Of a stretch of 64,000 bases of DNA, positions 22,700-34,863 are shown piece after piece. Below the pieces are notes generated by a model, which saw only the letters and a program-made list of their open reading frames with translations, was not told the origin of the DNA and ran no database searches. The DNA comes from Rhizomys pruinosus (lineage: Eukaryota > Chordata > Mammalia > Rodentia > Spalacidae), in the NCBI GenBank assembly GCA_009823505.1, contig VZQC01013731.1:9319-73318 (forward strand), read 5' to 3'. How positions within the stretch are numbered: position 1 is the stretch's first letter; each line of letters opens with the position of its first letter. The translations under genes and the position numbers were made by a program.

Positions 22700-25340
22700 C
22701 AAACAAAAAATAAGTTGGAAGGAAACAACACACATCTCTCAATAATAACCTTAAATATTGATGGTCTAAACTCCCCAATCAAAAGACATAGACTGGGAGA
22801 ATGGATTAGGAAACAGAATCCATCTATATGCTGCCTCCAATAAACCCATCTCACCCTCAAAGACAGACAGCACCTTAGAGTGAAAGGATGGAAAAAAATA
22901 TTCCAAGCAAATGTCAGTTAATCCCAGTACACTAATAGTGGGGGACTTCAATACCCCACTGAGCCACCTGGATAGGTCAACTGGACAAAAAATAAACAGA
23001 GAGACATCAGAACTGAACAACACAATACACCAAATGGACCTCACAGATATCTACAGAATATTCCATCCAAACACCAGAGAATATATTTTCTACTTAGCGC
23101 CCCATGGAACCTTCTCCAAAACTGATTGAAATTATTCCATGCATTCTATCAAACCACAGTGCAATAAAGCTCAATATTAACAATGGGGTAAGCCCTACTA
23201 ACTATAAGAACACATGGAGACTAAACAACACAATACTGAACAATGAGTAGGTCAGAGAAGAAATAAAGAATGAAATAAAAGCATTCCTGGAACTAAATGA
23301 AAATGACAATACAACACAATAAAACCTGTGGGATACATTAAAGTCAATCCTAAGAGGGAAATTTATAGCCCTAAGTGCCCACATTAAAAAAACAGAAAGA
23401 GAACACGTAAATGATCTAACACTCCAGCTAAAAACACTTGAAAGACGACAAATGAATCCTAAATCCAACAGACAGGAAGAAATAACAAAAATCAGATCAG
23501 AAATCAATGAAATAGAAATAAAACAGTACAAAAAAAAATCAATGAGTCCAAAAGCTGGTTCTTTGAAAAGATAAACAAAATAGACCTCTAGCCCAGTTAA
23601 CCAAGAGAAAGAAAGAGCAATTACAATCAATAGCATTTGCGATGAAAGGGAAAACATCACAACAGATAAAAGATCCAGACAATCATACAAGAATACTTCA
23701 AAAACCTATACTCTACTAAATTTGAAAATCTAAGAGAAATAGGTGAATATCTGAAATTCTGGGATTCGCCATAGCTTAACCAAGAAGAGACTGACAGCTT
23801 AAACAGACCCATAATACAAGGAAATTGAAGATGTAATAAAAAGCCACCCAACTACAAAAAGCCCAGGCCCAGATGGCTTCACAGCAGAATTCTATAAAAC
23901 ATTTAAAGAGGTCTTACAACCATTACTACTCAAACTTTTCAGAAGGATACAGACAGAGGGAAATATCCCAAATTCCTTCTATGAAGCCAGCAGGCAAAGA
24001 CACAAGAAAGAAAACTATAGACCCATATCATTGATGAACACAGATGCAAAAATTCCCAACAAAATACTTGCAAATCGCATACAGACACACATCAAAAAGA
24101 TCGTCCATCATGACCAGGTTGGATTCATACCAGAGATTCAGGGATGGTTCCACATACGTAAATCAATAAATATCATAAAACACATAAATGGACTTAAAGA
24201 CAAAAAACACACAATCATCGCAATTGATGAAGAAAAAGCTTTTGACAAAATCCAGCATCACTTCATGCTTAAAGTCTTAGAGGGAATTGGACTGGAGGGA
24301 TCATTCCTCAGTGTAATCAAAGCTGTATACAAGAAACACACAGCCAACATCATCCTAAATGGAGAAAAGTTTGAAGCATTTCCCTTAGAGGCAGGAACAC
24401 AACAAGGCTGTCCACTATCACCACTCCTCTTCAATATAGTGCTTGAAATCCTTGCTAGGGCAATAGGCAAGAAGGCGAAATTAAAGGAGTACTAATTGGA
24501 AAAGAAGTAAAACTATCCCTTTATGCGGATGATATGATAGTTTACCTAAGGGATGCTAAAAACTCCACCAGAAAACCCTTAGAAACAATCAAAAGTTTTG
24601 GTAAAGTGGTGGATACAAAATAAACCTAGAAAATTCAGTAGCCTTCCTTTACACCAACAATAATCAACTGGAGAAGGAATATAAGGAGACTTTCCCAATC
24701 ACAATAGCCTCAAAAAAAAAAAAATAGCTAGGAATAAACCTAACCAAAGACACCAAAGACCTCTACAACAAAAATTTTAAAACCCTGAAGAAGGAGATTG
24801 AAAATGACATCAAAAGATGGAAAGACCTCCCATGCTCATAGATTGGAAAAATTAATATAGTAAAAATGTCCATTCTACCTAAATTAATATACAGATTCAA
24901 TGCAATCCCGATCAAAATCTCCTTGAGCATTTTCACAGACTTAGAAAAAAAAATCCTTAAATTCTTATGGAAAGACAAAAGACCCCAAATGGCTAAAGCA
25001 ACCCTGAGTGAAAAGTGCAATACTGGGGGGATTACATTACCAGACTTCAAGCTATATTACAGGGCTATAGTCATAAAGACAGTCTGGTACTGGCAAAAAA
25101 AAAAAAAAAAAAAACAGAACCATTGACCAATAAGGAAAAAATAGGAACAAAATAGAATGGTACCAAAAACTTGACTCATTAACTTCTTAACGTTCATTAC
25201 ACTATCATCATAAAACAAAATTCACAGCCACCATCAATATTTGACAAAGGAGCCAAAAAAGCTAAATGGAGGGAAGAAGAACAAGCAAATCTTAGCAAAT
25301 GGTGGGTTGGCAAAACATGGAATCACAAATCAACACCATT
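22700..25340 (+). pseudogene. L1 ORF2: endonuclease with deletion, reverse transcriptase
   Basis: ORF2 starts near 22740. The endonuclease domain loses its middle near 22910, then resumes at IVGDFNTPLS (about 22937). The best-preserved block is the reverse transcriptase (24031-24495), followed by the YADD active-site motif near 24520-24535 after a frameshift. Sequence stays L1-like to about 25340, with a 20-A run at 25097-25116. Many stops make it inactive. Confidence 0.88.
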
Positions 25341-26680
25341 TGTAGAAGAACAAAATTAAACGACTAAACCCCTAAAAAACCCCTAACCACTCTACACCCT
25401 GACAAAAATCAACTACAAGTGTTTCAAAGATCTCAATGTGAAGAAGCCTGAAACCCTGAAGGTGATAAAAGAAAAAGTTTTGTCAAAACAAACCTAAACA
25501 AGAATATCACTATACCTGATTTCAAACAGAGCTATATTCATAAAAAAAAAAAAAAAGGGGGAAGAAAAAAAAAGACAAGCAAGCAAAACACAGGAAGTAA
25601 GAAGAAAAGTCAACAGTTTGACAAGTAGGACCAAGGGGGAAGTCATAAAACGTAAAAAGGCTAATTCTGTACGAGTACAAAAACAAAAACAAGCAGAAAG
25701 AACAAGGAAAGGCTAAGGAAAAAACCCACAGATTTTAAAGAAAAAAATCTTTTTACAAAGCGCAGGCAAAAAAAGAAGTAAATCGGGGAGGGACGCAAAG
25801 GTACAATGCGGGACAACTCTGACAGAGCATGGGGAAAAATAATGTCAGAGAAATATAAAAAGGGACTAAACTGGTGACTAGGGGAGAGATGGCCAAAATA
25901 AGGAAAAGGGTAGGTGGTTGTTAAAGAAGGGAGCGAACGAGGCGACACTCTATATTAAAGATGACCGCGAATTTATTCGAATCCCCAGACAACACATAGG
26001 CGGAAACACAAGGAAGCTGTCCAAACCACCAATTCACAGGAGAACTCCATGTTCCAGGGGAAAATCAAATACACGGACACCCTTTCCGAAAAAAAGAAAA
26101 AAAAACCCTCTTCTATACCAAAATCGCACTGCAGACAGTGAATATGCAAACGGACACGAGGTGGCACAAACCATAAAAAAAAAAGTGAACATAGAAATAG
26201 AGATGCAGAAAGTACAGGGGGGGGGGGGGGGTCAAGACACATACGGAAAGTGGAAAATTTAAAAAAAATTGAATTAATACTATAAATAAAAAACATAAGG
26301 GAAGGCAATACTTAAAAAAGAAAACCTATACTACTGACTCAAAAAAAAAACAAAGAAGACAACGACCTACTCAAAAGTGGAGGTAAAGAGCTGACAGAGT
26401 CTTCATCAGTGACGAATTAAAGATGGCTGAGAAAATCTAATAAAGTGTTCAATCTCTTAGATAATTTAAGGAAATGCAATTTTGAATCATAAAAATAAAC
26501 GCACTCTCAAGATACTCTCACACATCATCTCACCATCTCCAGTATGGCTGACGAAGATCAAGAAACCAAGAAAGAACAACGATGCTTGAGGGGTTTTGTG
26601 GGGAAGGGGAACACTCATCCACTTGCTTGTGAATGTAAACTTGTATTACCACTATGGAAAGCAGTGGGGAGAAAACCCAN
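25341..26680 (+). other. Probable unpolished/misassembled duplicate ending in N
   Basis: Homopolymer-rich, indel-rich sequence that repeats the content of the next segment in order: L1 words, then a garbled B2 (25880-26150) and then L1 C-terminal words (26360-26665), matching 26745-27320. It contains runs such as 14 Gs near 26219-26232 and ends at a single N (26680), after which clean sequence restarts. It reads like raw long-read gap fill rather than genome. Confidence 0.75.
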
Positions 26681-28058
26681 AAAAGAAACAAGGAAGTGAA
26701 GAGAAAACCCACAGAGTGGAAAGAAATCTTTACCAGCGACACATCTGACAGAGCATTAATGTCAAGAATATATAAACTACTGGGGCTGGAGAGATGGCCT
26801 AGTGGTTAAGAGCACCGACCGCTGTTACAGAGGACCCAGATTCGATCCCCAGAACCCACATGGCGGCCAAGAACTGTCCAAAACTCCAATTCCAGGAGAA
26901 CTCCAGTTCCAGGGGAATCCGACACCCTCTTCTGACCTCCGTGGCATTGCACGACACGGGTGCACAAACCTGCATGCAGACAGTACATTCAAACACATAC
27001 GGAAATAAAATTTAAAAAAATTAAGACTATATAAACTACTCAAAAAACAAAGAAGACAAACGACCTACTCAAAAGATGGAGTAAAGAGCTGAACAGAGTC
27101 TTCACCAGTGACGAATTAAAGATGGCTGAGAAACATCTTAAAAAGTGTTCGTCATCATTAATAATTAAGGAAATGCAAATTAAAACCACTCTCAGATATC
27201 ATCTCACTCCCGTATGGCTAGCTAAGATCAAGAAAACAAAAGACAACAGATGCTGGAGGGGTTGTGGGGAAAGGGGAACACTCATCCACTGCTGGTGGGT
27301 ATGTAAACTATGGAAAGCAGTGTGGAGAACCCTTAAAAGACTCAGAATGAGCTTACCACCTGACCCAATCATACCACTCCTGGGTATATACCCCAAAGAC
27401 TCATCCTACCGCAAAGATATATACACATCCATGTTTATTGCAGCTTTCTTCACAATAGTGAAGAGCTGGAACCAACCCATATGCCCCTCAACAGACAAGT
27501 GGATGACAAAAATATGGTACATCTACACAATGGAGTACTATTCAGCGGTAAAGAAGGATGGCATTATGAACTTTGCAGGTAAATGGATAGAGATCGAAGT
27601 CATTAGGCTGAGTGAGGTGACACAGTCCCAGAAAATCAGAGAATGGTTTCCCTCATTTGTGGATGCTAACACCAAATCCTCCAGATGAAAGGCAAGCTGA
27701 ATGACAGTATGGTTATATTTTTGGTTTATCTGAAAGCAACTATGTTATAATGTGAATCCCTTGGTGAGCTCTAGAATCCACCCACCAATTATTTTCAGAC
27801 TCTGTAATTACTGTATATGGGTGGAGAGTATGTATCCATATTTTAGAATAATATTAAATTAATGGAGGAAAATGTGAACTCCAAAGCATAAAAAAAAGAC
27901 TGAGAGAAAAATGCAGGACAGTCATGACAGAATACATGATCCGGGATGGGCTGGGGTGGGGAGGAGGGAAGGGATAGGGGAATATGCCTGAACAGAAATG
28001 AAAAATGATGTATGAAATACATAAAACACCAATAAAAATAGAGTACAAAAAAAGTTAC
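26681..28058 (+). mobile_element. L1 ORF2 3' end and 3'UTR, interrupted by B2
   Basis: Late ORF2 (from the PTEWK-like segment at 26705) with a clean 188-codon frame at 27122-27688 covering the Cys-rich C-terminus and end. A 3'UTR follows with a G-rich gatgggctggggtgggg tract and AATAAA near the end (28032-28037). A B2 SINE splits it at 26782-27022. Confidence 0.9.
26782..27022 (+). mobile_element. B2 SINE inserted in L1
   Basis: Full-length B2 with an 18-bp flanking repeat differing at one base: aagaatatataaactact (26764-26781) and aagactatataaactact (27023-27040). It dates after the L1. Confidence 0.95.
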
Positions 28059-28071
28059 ATTTGAAAGTCTA

Positions 28072-28355
28072 GGGGGCTAGAGAGATGGCTTAATGGTTAA
28101 AAGCACTAGTGCTCTTGCAGACAGCACTGTTGTTGTTGTTGTTGCTATTTCCCTAGTACCCACATGGCAGCTAACAACTGTCCATAACTTCAGTTCCAGG
28201 AGATATGACTCCCTCTTCTGACCTCCATGGGCATTTACAGCACAGGTGCACTTACACACATGCAGGCAATACACTCATACACATAAAAAATAAAAATAGT
28301 AAAATAATAATAAAAATTATATTAATTATATTAATAATAAAATATTAATTAATCT
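28072..28355 (+). mobile_element. B2 SINE with internal (TTG)n expansion and AT-rich tail
   Basis: B2 head at 28074, an internal gttgttgttgttgttgct block at 28129-28146 where other copies have box B flank, and a tail grown into (ATTA/AATA)n to about 28355. Confidence 0.85.
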
Positions 28356-28361
28356 ATCTAT

Positions 28362-28505
28362 AGCTGTCGTGGTGGTGCACACCTTTAATTTCAGCATTTG
28401 AGAGAAAAAGGCAGGCAGATTTCTAAAAACTTCAGGCTGTCCTGGTCTACATAGCAAGTTCCATGCCATCTGGGGCTATAGAAAAACCCTGTGTCAAAAA
28501 AAAAC
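28362..28505 (+). mobile_element. B1 SINE
   Basis: Diverged B1 from gctgtcgtggtggtgcacac to aaccctgtgtcaaaaaa. Confidence 0.8.
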
Positions 28506-28514
28506 TATATATAA

Positions 28515-28740
28515 TTGTCAACAAACAGCTTTACTTGTAAAAGCCCCCAAAGTGAAGTCAACTCTGACATCTTTCAGTATATGAAAGGTTAACAAATTGT
28601 AACATGTCTCTACCATGGTATACATCATGAAAAGACATGATGGTGTGCAAGTCTTATGACACTGGAACCCATGTAAAGGTAGAAATAACTGACTCCACAA
28701 AGTTGTCCACCTCCACATGCATACACATCATGATACCTCC
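28515..28740 (+). mobile_element. Old L1/SINE remnant
   Basis: tctttcagtatatgaaaggttaacaa and ctctaccatggtata resemble an ancient L1 ORF2 end; the last 60 bases look like a worn SINE tail. Low resolution. Confidence 0.35.
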
Positions 28741-29035
28741 AATAATAATAAAATAAAAATACACAGATACAGAAGTTGGATGTAATTTTAAAGAATTATA
28801 TTAAAAAATAGTGAATCTTAAAAGGTTAACTTGTATATAATTCCAAGTAATCATGATTTCATTTGATAATATTAAAATTTTTTAAATGGAGAACAAATTA
28901 CTGGTCTATAGGAATTGGGAGCAAGCCGAGATGATGAGCTGGTGGATGTAGGTATAAAACAATAATACAAAGAATCCTGGTGTTACTTACAATCATAATT
29001 TTGACTGTCAAACTGGTGAAAAAATACATAGAATC

Positions 29036-29037
<2 letters not shown>

Positions 29038-29082
<45 letters not shown>
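29038..29082 (+). repeat. (CA)n microsatellite
   Basis: About 22 ca units in a unique flank. Confidence 0.96.
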
Positions 29083-29083
<1 letters not shown>

Positions 29084-29239
29084 GTAAAACAGGAAATCCA
29101 AAATGGTAGATGGAATGTATCAATGTCAATATCTTGACTGGGATAATACAGTTTACATACACAAAAACAAAAATGTTATCATGAGGGAAAACTGAAAAGC
29201 AAGCAAACAAAAGATTGCACTCTATACATTTTACTTAGT

Positions 29240-29420
29240 TTTATTTATTTTTTTTTTTTTTGGCGCGGGGGGGGGGGGGGGGGGGGAGCGGGGCGACCAG
29301 GAGAGTAGGATCTCCCTGTAGCCCAGCTGGGCCGGGGAACTCGCTATTGATAAGAACAGGCCGGGACGCTATCGCACAGAATCCACCTCTCTCTGCCTCC
29401 TGAGTGTCACCACACTGGGC
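29240..29420 (-). mobile_element. B1 SINE with garbled sequence and poly-G run
   Basis: Antisense B1 (atctccctgtagcccagctgg near 29310) whose T run changes into about 21 consecutive Gs near 29266-29286, with further indels. Probably local base-calling or polishing error. Confidence 0.65.
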
Positions 29421-29495
29421 TTTCTATACCTTTCTAAAACTGCATGTGAACATACAATACTTCAATAAAATTTCCATTAAACTATGGAGCTGCAA

Positions 29496-29560
29496 TGACT
29501 GAGAATGTAGCTCACTGATAGCTGCTTGCTGAGCACACACAGGCCTTAGGTTAGAACCAC
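29496..29560 (+). mobile_element. ID-type SINE fragment with CA-rich 3' side
   Basis: gagaatgtagctcactgatagctgcttgctgagca resembles an ID element; it runs into a CA-rich microsatellite. Confidence 0.5.
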
Positions 29561-29640
29561 AGCAACACACACAGACACACAGACACAGACACAGACACAC
29601 ACACACACACACACCACAACACACACACACGAAACAAAGA

Positions 29641-30277
29641 CTTGTACCTGCAGTAATCTAGGTAATTGAACTTTGCTATGTCTAGCTAAAGTACAGAGAT
29701 TAATGGAACTTGTTCAAGGTACAACAAATACTCTATTTGTAATTCATTTAATCCAGTTGGTTTTAATTTACCATTTCTTAAATAGGCTCAAGTAAGGCTG
29801 GATGTGCATGTTCAGCCTCTCTCAATTAAATCTGTCATGTCAGTCCATGTAACAGCTTTTGGAGACCTCTTCATTTTCTATTTAAACATACTTTTCTCTA
29901 CTGCACCAAAACATTAATAGCTCAACTAGGAAGAGTTCTCCTGTTTTAGACATGTTATTTGATATAGGCCCTTTCCAATGTTTTAGAAATATAAGCATGC
30001 AATTTATTCCTTTTAATAGTTGTTAGGACAGCTTGTTAGTATTAGTAATAAATAATTCACTACAAAGAAGAAATAAAATTCTCTGATTTTTTTCTTCTTT
30101 TGGGAAGTCTGTGACCTATTATTTTTGTACCAATATCTATACATCTTATAATAATTAAGCACCTTACTGGGGTTTGGGTGATTATTTCAATGCATATATG
30201 CAAGGTGCACCCATAAAACTAAGTCTCCCTTTATCCACATTCTCCTTACTTACTAAACTACTTCCAAACTCTACTAT
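29641..30277. other. Unassigned intergenic sequence
   Basis: AT-rich with no recognised gene or repeat. The same holds for 30564-31129 and 31379-31551. Confidence 0.5.
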
Positions 30278-30293
30278 TTAAACTCTCTAGACT

Positions 30294-30547
30294 GGGGCTG
30301 GAGAGATGGCCTAGCGGTTAAGAGCGCCGACCGCTCTTGCAGAGGACCCGGGTTCGATCCCTGGCACCCGCATGGCGGCCAGGAGTCGTCTGAAACTCCA
30401 ATTCCAGGAGAACTCCAGTTCCAGGGGAGTCCGAGACCCTCTTCTGACCTCCGCGGCATTGCACGACACGGGTGCACAAACTTACATGCAGGCAGTACAT
30501 TCATACACATACAGAAATAAATAAAATTAATAAAAAAATAAATAAAA
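30294..30547 (+). mobile_element. B2 SINE with perfect TSD
   Basis: Intact B2 flanked by ttaaactctctagact at 30278-30293 and 30548-30563 (16/16). Box B reads ggttcgatccc. One of the youngest copies here. Confidence 0.97.
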
Positions 30548-31129
30548 TTAAACTCTCTAGACTGAAGGGTATTCTAGTGTAACCTATTATTGTATTTCTT
30601 TGGGTATCATGTATTTATAAACATTTAGATTAATTTTTATAATGTTATTTAATATATGAAGTTCAATAAAAAGACAAATAGATTTCTCATGCCATTGTTT
30701 TCAGGTCTCCTTGTGAGAAACCTGTACTTGGGTTCATTCTAAGGCTTCTAGAGTGGTTCTGATACTTACAAATAAAAAATATCTCCCACATTCATTGAGT
30801 TGTTCTCTGAACCTACACATAGCTATCCTCTCTGAAAGGTTTTTGGCAATTCTGTCCTATTGTCCCCAACTCTTTCCCACATTAGACAAATGTTCAACAT
30901 TCTCTGTATCTTCCTCTCTTACCTCTTTTCTACATCTTCAACTAATTTTTCTTATGGAGCCTCTATTATCAACAAGCTATTCACAAAACTCTTCATTTCA
31001 GATATGTTGTATATTTCTGCAACTTATAATTCTTTTGAAAATTTATTGCTGGTTTTAAAAGTGTATTTCTCTTATCTATATTGTAAATACCTTTAATTTC
31101 TTTTTCTTTGTTCTTTTTTCTTTCTTTCT

Positions 31130-31378
31130 TTTTGTATTTTTGTATTTTTGAGACAGGGTCCCCCTCCAGCTGGCCTGGAACTCACTCTGTACACCAAGCT
31201 GGCCTTGAACTCAGAGATTTGTCTGCCCCTGCCTCCCAAGTGCTAGGATTAAAGGCATGTGCCACTATGCCTGATGCAAAGATGGTTCATAGCCACCATG
31301 TGGGTGCTGAAAATCAAACTCAGGTCCTCTTGCAAGAGCAGTTGGAGCTCTTAACCTCTGAGCCATCTCTCCAGCCCA
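31130..31378 (-). mobile_element. Composite SINE: B2 head joined to B1
   Basis: On the minus strand a B2 head (ggctggagagatggctcaga) passes through gaaccatctttg straight into a B1 body (ggcatagtggcacatgcc) with its own tail. One of five copies sharing this junction. Confidence 0.85.
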
Positions 31379-31563
31379 CCTTTAATTTCTTAAATGGTCT
31401 GTACTTGGTAAATTCATTTTTAGCTTTGCTTTCACTCTTTTCTTCACTTTTATCTATAGTCCTTGTTATTCCTTGTTACCATCTAAGGATTAATTAGATC
31501 AAATAAAAACATTCAGAGGAAAGTTGATTTTGTTCATAATATTGGTTACATAAAAATATGGCA

Positions 31564-31715
31564 GCCAGGCGTGGTTCTACACGCCTTTAATCCCAGCACT
31601 CAGGAAGCAGAGGCAAGTGGATCTCTGCGAGTTCAAGGCCAGCCTAGTCTAATAGAGAGTTCCAGGGCAGCTGGGGCTACAGGGAGACCCTGTCTTGAAA
31701 AGCCCCCCCCCAAAA
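31564..31715 (+). mobile_element. B1 SINE with TSD
   Basis: Intact B1, gccaggcgtgg to gagaccctgtcttgaaaag plus a C run. Flanked by aaaaatatggca at 31552-31563 and 31716-31727. Confidence 0.95.
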
Positions 31716-31734
31716 AAAAATATGGCAACATGGT

Positions 31735-31920
31735 TTAGCAGGTAAAGTTACTTGTTGACAAGCCTGAGTGCAATCTCCCAATCTCATATGGTAGAATCAA
31801 CTACTACAAGTTTCTTTCTGACCTCCACATGTGCCTTGTCGCACACACCCAAGCACAACACACATACACGCACGTACACACACACACACACACACACACA
31901 CGTGCACACACAAAAAAATG
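31735..31920 (+). mobile_element. B4/RSINE-like SINE and CA tract
   Basis: agcaggtaaagttacttgttg and tctgacctccacatgtgcc follow the B4/RSINE layout, ending in a (CA)n tract (31876-31912). Confidence 0.55.
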
Positions 31921-31968
31921 AATGTAAAGTAAAATAATACATACCATATATTTTAAAACCTGTTGTGA

Positions 31969-33741
31969 GGTGCACGGCCCCGGCAGGGGTGCCTCAACTT
32001 CCGCGCATGGGCTGGCTCCTCAGCAGCTGCCTGCTGTTTCCCAGGGAGATCATGAACCAAGGTCGCCTGCCCAGCAGCAGTGAGGATTCTGACAACAATG
32101 GCAGCCTATCAACAACATGGTCCCAGAATTCTCGATCCCAGCACAGGAGGAGTCCCTGCTCCAGGCATGAAGATCGAAAGCCTTCAGAGGTGTTTAGGAC
32201 TGACCTGATCACTGCCATGAAGCTGCATGATTCCTGTCAGCTAAAACCCGGATGACTACTACCTGCTGGCAGATCCCTGGAGACAGGAATGGGAGAAAGG
32301 TGTCCAGGTGCCCGTGAGCCCAGGGACCATCCCACAGCCTGTGGCCAGGGTTGTGTCTGAAGAGAAATCCTTCATGTTCATGAAGCCCAAGAAGTACATC
32401 ATGTCCTCAGGTTCTGAGCCCACAGAGTTGGGCTATGTTGACATCTGGACTCTGGCAGACAGCGTGTGTCAATATGACCTCAATGACATGGATGAAGCAT
32501 GACTGGAACTGACCAATGAAGAATTTAAGGAGATAGGGATGCCAGAGCTAGATGAGTACACCATGGAAGGGGTCCTGGAGGAGTTTGAACAGCAATGCTA
32601 CGATAATATGTATCACGCCATAGAGACCGAAGAGAATGACAAAGTCAAGTTCAAATCCTACTGCCCAAAGCGCAGCTCCCATAGGAAGCCTGAGGAGAGC
32701 CTGGGTGATGGGGCCATGCAGGAGAATGGGGCCCTTGAGTGTTCCCCCAGGGGAACCCTATGGAGCCCTTTGCCAGCCTTGAGCAGAATCAAAAAGAGGC
32801 CCACGGGGTGAGTGTCTGCAAACAGAAGCTGCAGCAGCTGGAAGATGAGTTCTACACCTTCGTCAACCTGCTGGATGTGGCCAGGGCCCTGCGCCTGCCT
32901 GAGGAAGTAGTGGATTTCCTGTACCAGTACTGGAAGTTGAAGAGGAAGGTCAACTTCAACAAACCTCTGATTACCCAAAAGAAAGATGAAGAGGACAATC
33001 TAGCCAAGAGGGAGCAGGATGTCTTGTTTCTTGTTTAAGAGGCTACAGCTGTTCACGCATATGGGGCAGGACCTGGAGAGGGTAATGATTGACACTGACA
33101 CCTTATAGTGACTTAGAGAAGAAGATGCAAAGAGGCCAGTGCTCCTCAGAGCAAGAAATGATAGCCAGTCATTACTCTCCCACCCTGTACACACCACAGC
33201 ATGAGGTCGTGTTGGTTAATACATCTATGGGCTGGTAAACTCACTACAATCTGCAAGACCACCAGAGTGGGAGCTTCTTTGTGATTATTTTTCTTAAATG
33301 CTTTCCCATTAATATTTACTGTTCTGCAAGATCAGATGAGGTGTTCCTCCCTCCCTTCTCCCTTTTATTGTAGAACTGGAGGGAACTGAGCACCAGGAAT
33401 ATGATCAAGGGCTTGACTCAGCACTGTTTACAGCCTGACTTTGAAAATTGGACTGTATTTAGTTTATGGGGGGAAGGGGAGCAGCATTAGGAAATCCATT
33501 GTTCAACTTATGGAAACTTCCTTGGTGCTGATGAAAGGCTCATTACAGAGAGCTAAGCACTGCCTCCCATTACATCACTTTGCTTCTAGGCTAACTCATG
33601 AGGGAGGGGGAGGGATTCCTAGCCCTGTTGTTGACCAGAGTAGGCTTGGGTGCCCACATGTAGGTATGGTCTCACACACATACCTGTTACAGATAAACCC
33701 AGCATTTAGGTGCTAAGTCATGACTGAGGTTGTGTGTATAC

Positions 33742-33792
<51 letters not shown>

Positions 33793-34857
33793 TGCTTGTG
33801 TTCCTGTCTGGGTTATGTCTGAGTATGGATGTGATTCCTGTTGTACCAGGGGCATCAGGTCTGTCTGTGGAGCCCCTAGCAAGACTTAGCACACTACAGA
33901 CACTATGGTATCATACTGCTGGGTTGCTGTTGGCTGCCTCGGAGCCTCAGCTGCTAGCATTCCTTCAGCTGTTTGCTGCTTGGTGCCTCCCCCACTCTCC
34001 GTGACCTCTGGATCCCAGTCTGGACCCCTCTTCCTGCTGCAGAAACAATTAAAGAATGGACTGTTTTCCCCAGTCTCTGGCTCCCTTAGGCAGTTTGGGG
34101 GTTACTAATTAGGGATCTGTCTTCAGCACCTTCTGTACCAACTCCCCTGACTGCTAGCTACCAATTAAATTCATTAGTGTGGTGGCAAAGATGGGATGGA
34201 GGTTTTCTGGCCTGAAGCAGCCTGTGGTGAAAGGCATCCAGGTGGCCTGATACAGTTAATGCATATCTCCCCCAAACTCCTCACTTATTAGAGAATAGTG
34301 ATTCACCTGCTCAGAGAGAATGTGACTCAGAGGGTCTGAAATGAGAGTATAGGCAGGGCAGGATAGTTTGCAGATATATTTAACCAAAAGAACCAGTTGT
34401 CACAAAAAGGCTTTCACCTCTTGTAGTAGTGAAAGTATCAAGTGCTCATTAGAAGCCCTTTTAGTACATCGGTTAATGCTGGCATTTTGTAATGTCTCTT
34501 CTCTAGATCACATTAGATTGCACATTCTGGGCAAGGTGGCTGGTTTGGGGGGAGACAGGAGCAGGTTGGTGGGGCTCCCATTATGCCCCCTGGTGTCGAG
34601 TGTAAGGAACCACATGGTTGTGTGGCATCTAGTGATGTGTCATCCCACCCCAACAACTGCTGTATTGGGGTGCCTGGAGTCAGATAGTCCTTGGAAGGGA
34701 AAGGTGACAAGTCTTATGTTTTGACTGTTTGTTTCACAATCACCACAAAATAAAAAGTATTAAAATAGAAAATGCTTGTGGTGTACTAACTCTTTTCTGT
34801 ACTTAAGTTACTGAAATTAACATCTAATTAAATTTTGAACATTTAAAAAAGAAAAGA
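31969..34857 (+). pseudogene. JADE1 (short isoform) retrocopy lacking the PHD-finger region
   Basis: Intronless copy of the Jade1 mRNA; the protein is a scaffold of HBO1 histone acetyltransferase complexes. The coding remnant runs from ATG 32052 to TAG 33106-33108, matching the JADE1S end DTDTL. Sequence goes directly from the AIETEE segment to NDKVKFKSYC at 32634/32635, so the tandem PHD zinc fingers (about 150 residues) are absent. Disablements: a one-base insertion near 32247, Trp-to-stop TGA at 32500-32502, a frame change near 32750, and a 7-bp tandem duplication (33023-33029, 33030-33036) creating a stop. A long 3'UTR contains a (GT)n tract and ends in an A-rich tail near 34845-34857. 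A 14-bp TSD flanks it: aaaacctgttgtga at 31955-31968 and aaaacctgttatga at 34858-34871. Confidence 0.93.
33740..33793 (+). repeat. (GT)n in the JADE1 retrocopy 3'UTR
   Basis: About 25 gt units inside the retrocopy. Comparison with the parent mRNA would show if it was inherited. Confidence 0.95.
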
Positions 34858-34863
34858 AAAACC

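Noticed and set aside
26806..26988. Recurring small protein starting MYCLHVG or MYCLHAG in many places
   Set aside because: It is the antisense reading of the B2 SINE body, repeated because B2 is repeated.
27122..27688. 188-codon open frame as a possible gene
   Set aside because: It is the C-terminal end of L1 ORF2, lacking all upstream domains.
32052..33108. Functional JADE1 retrogene
   Set aside because: Internal stop, frameshifts and a 7-bp duplication break the frame into short pieces.
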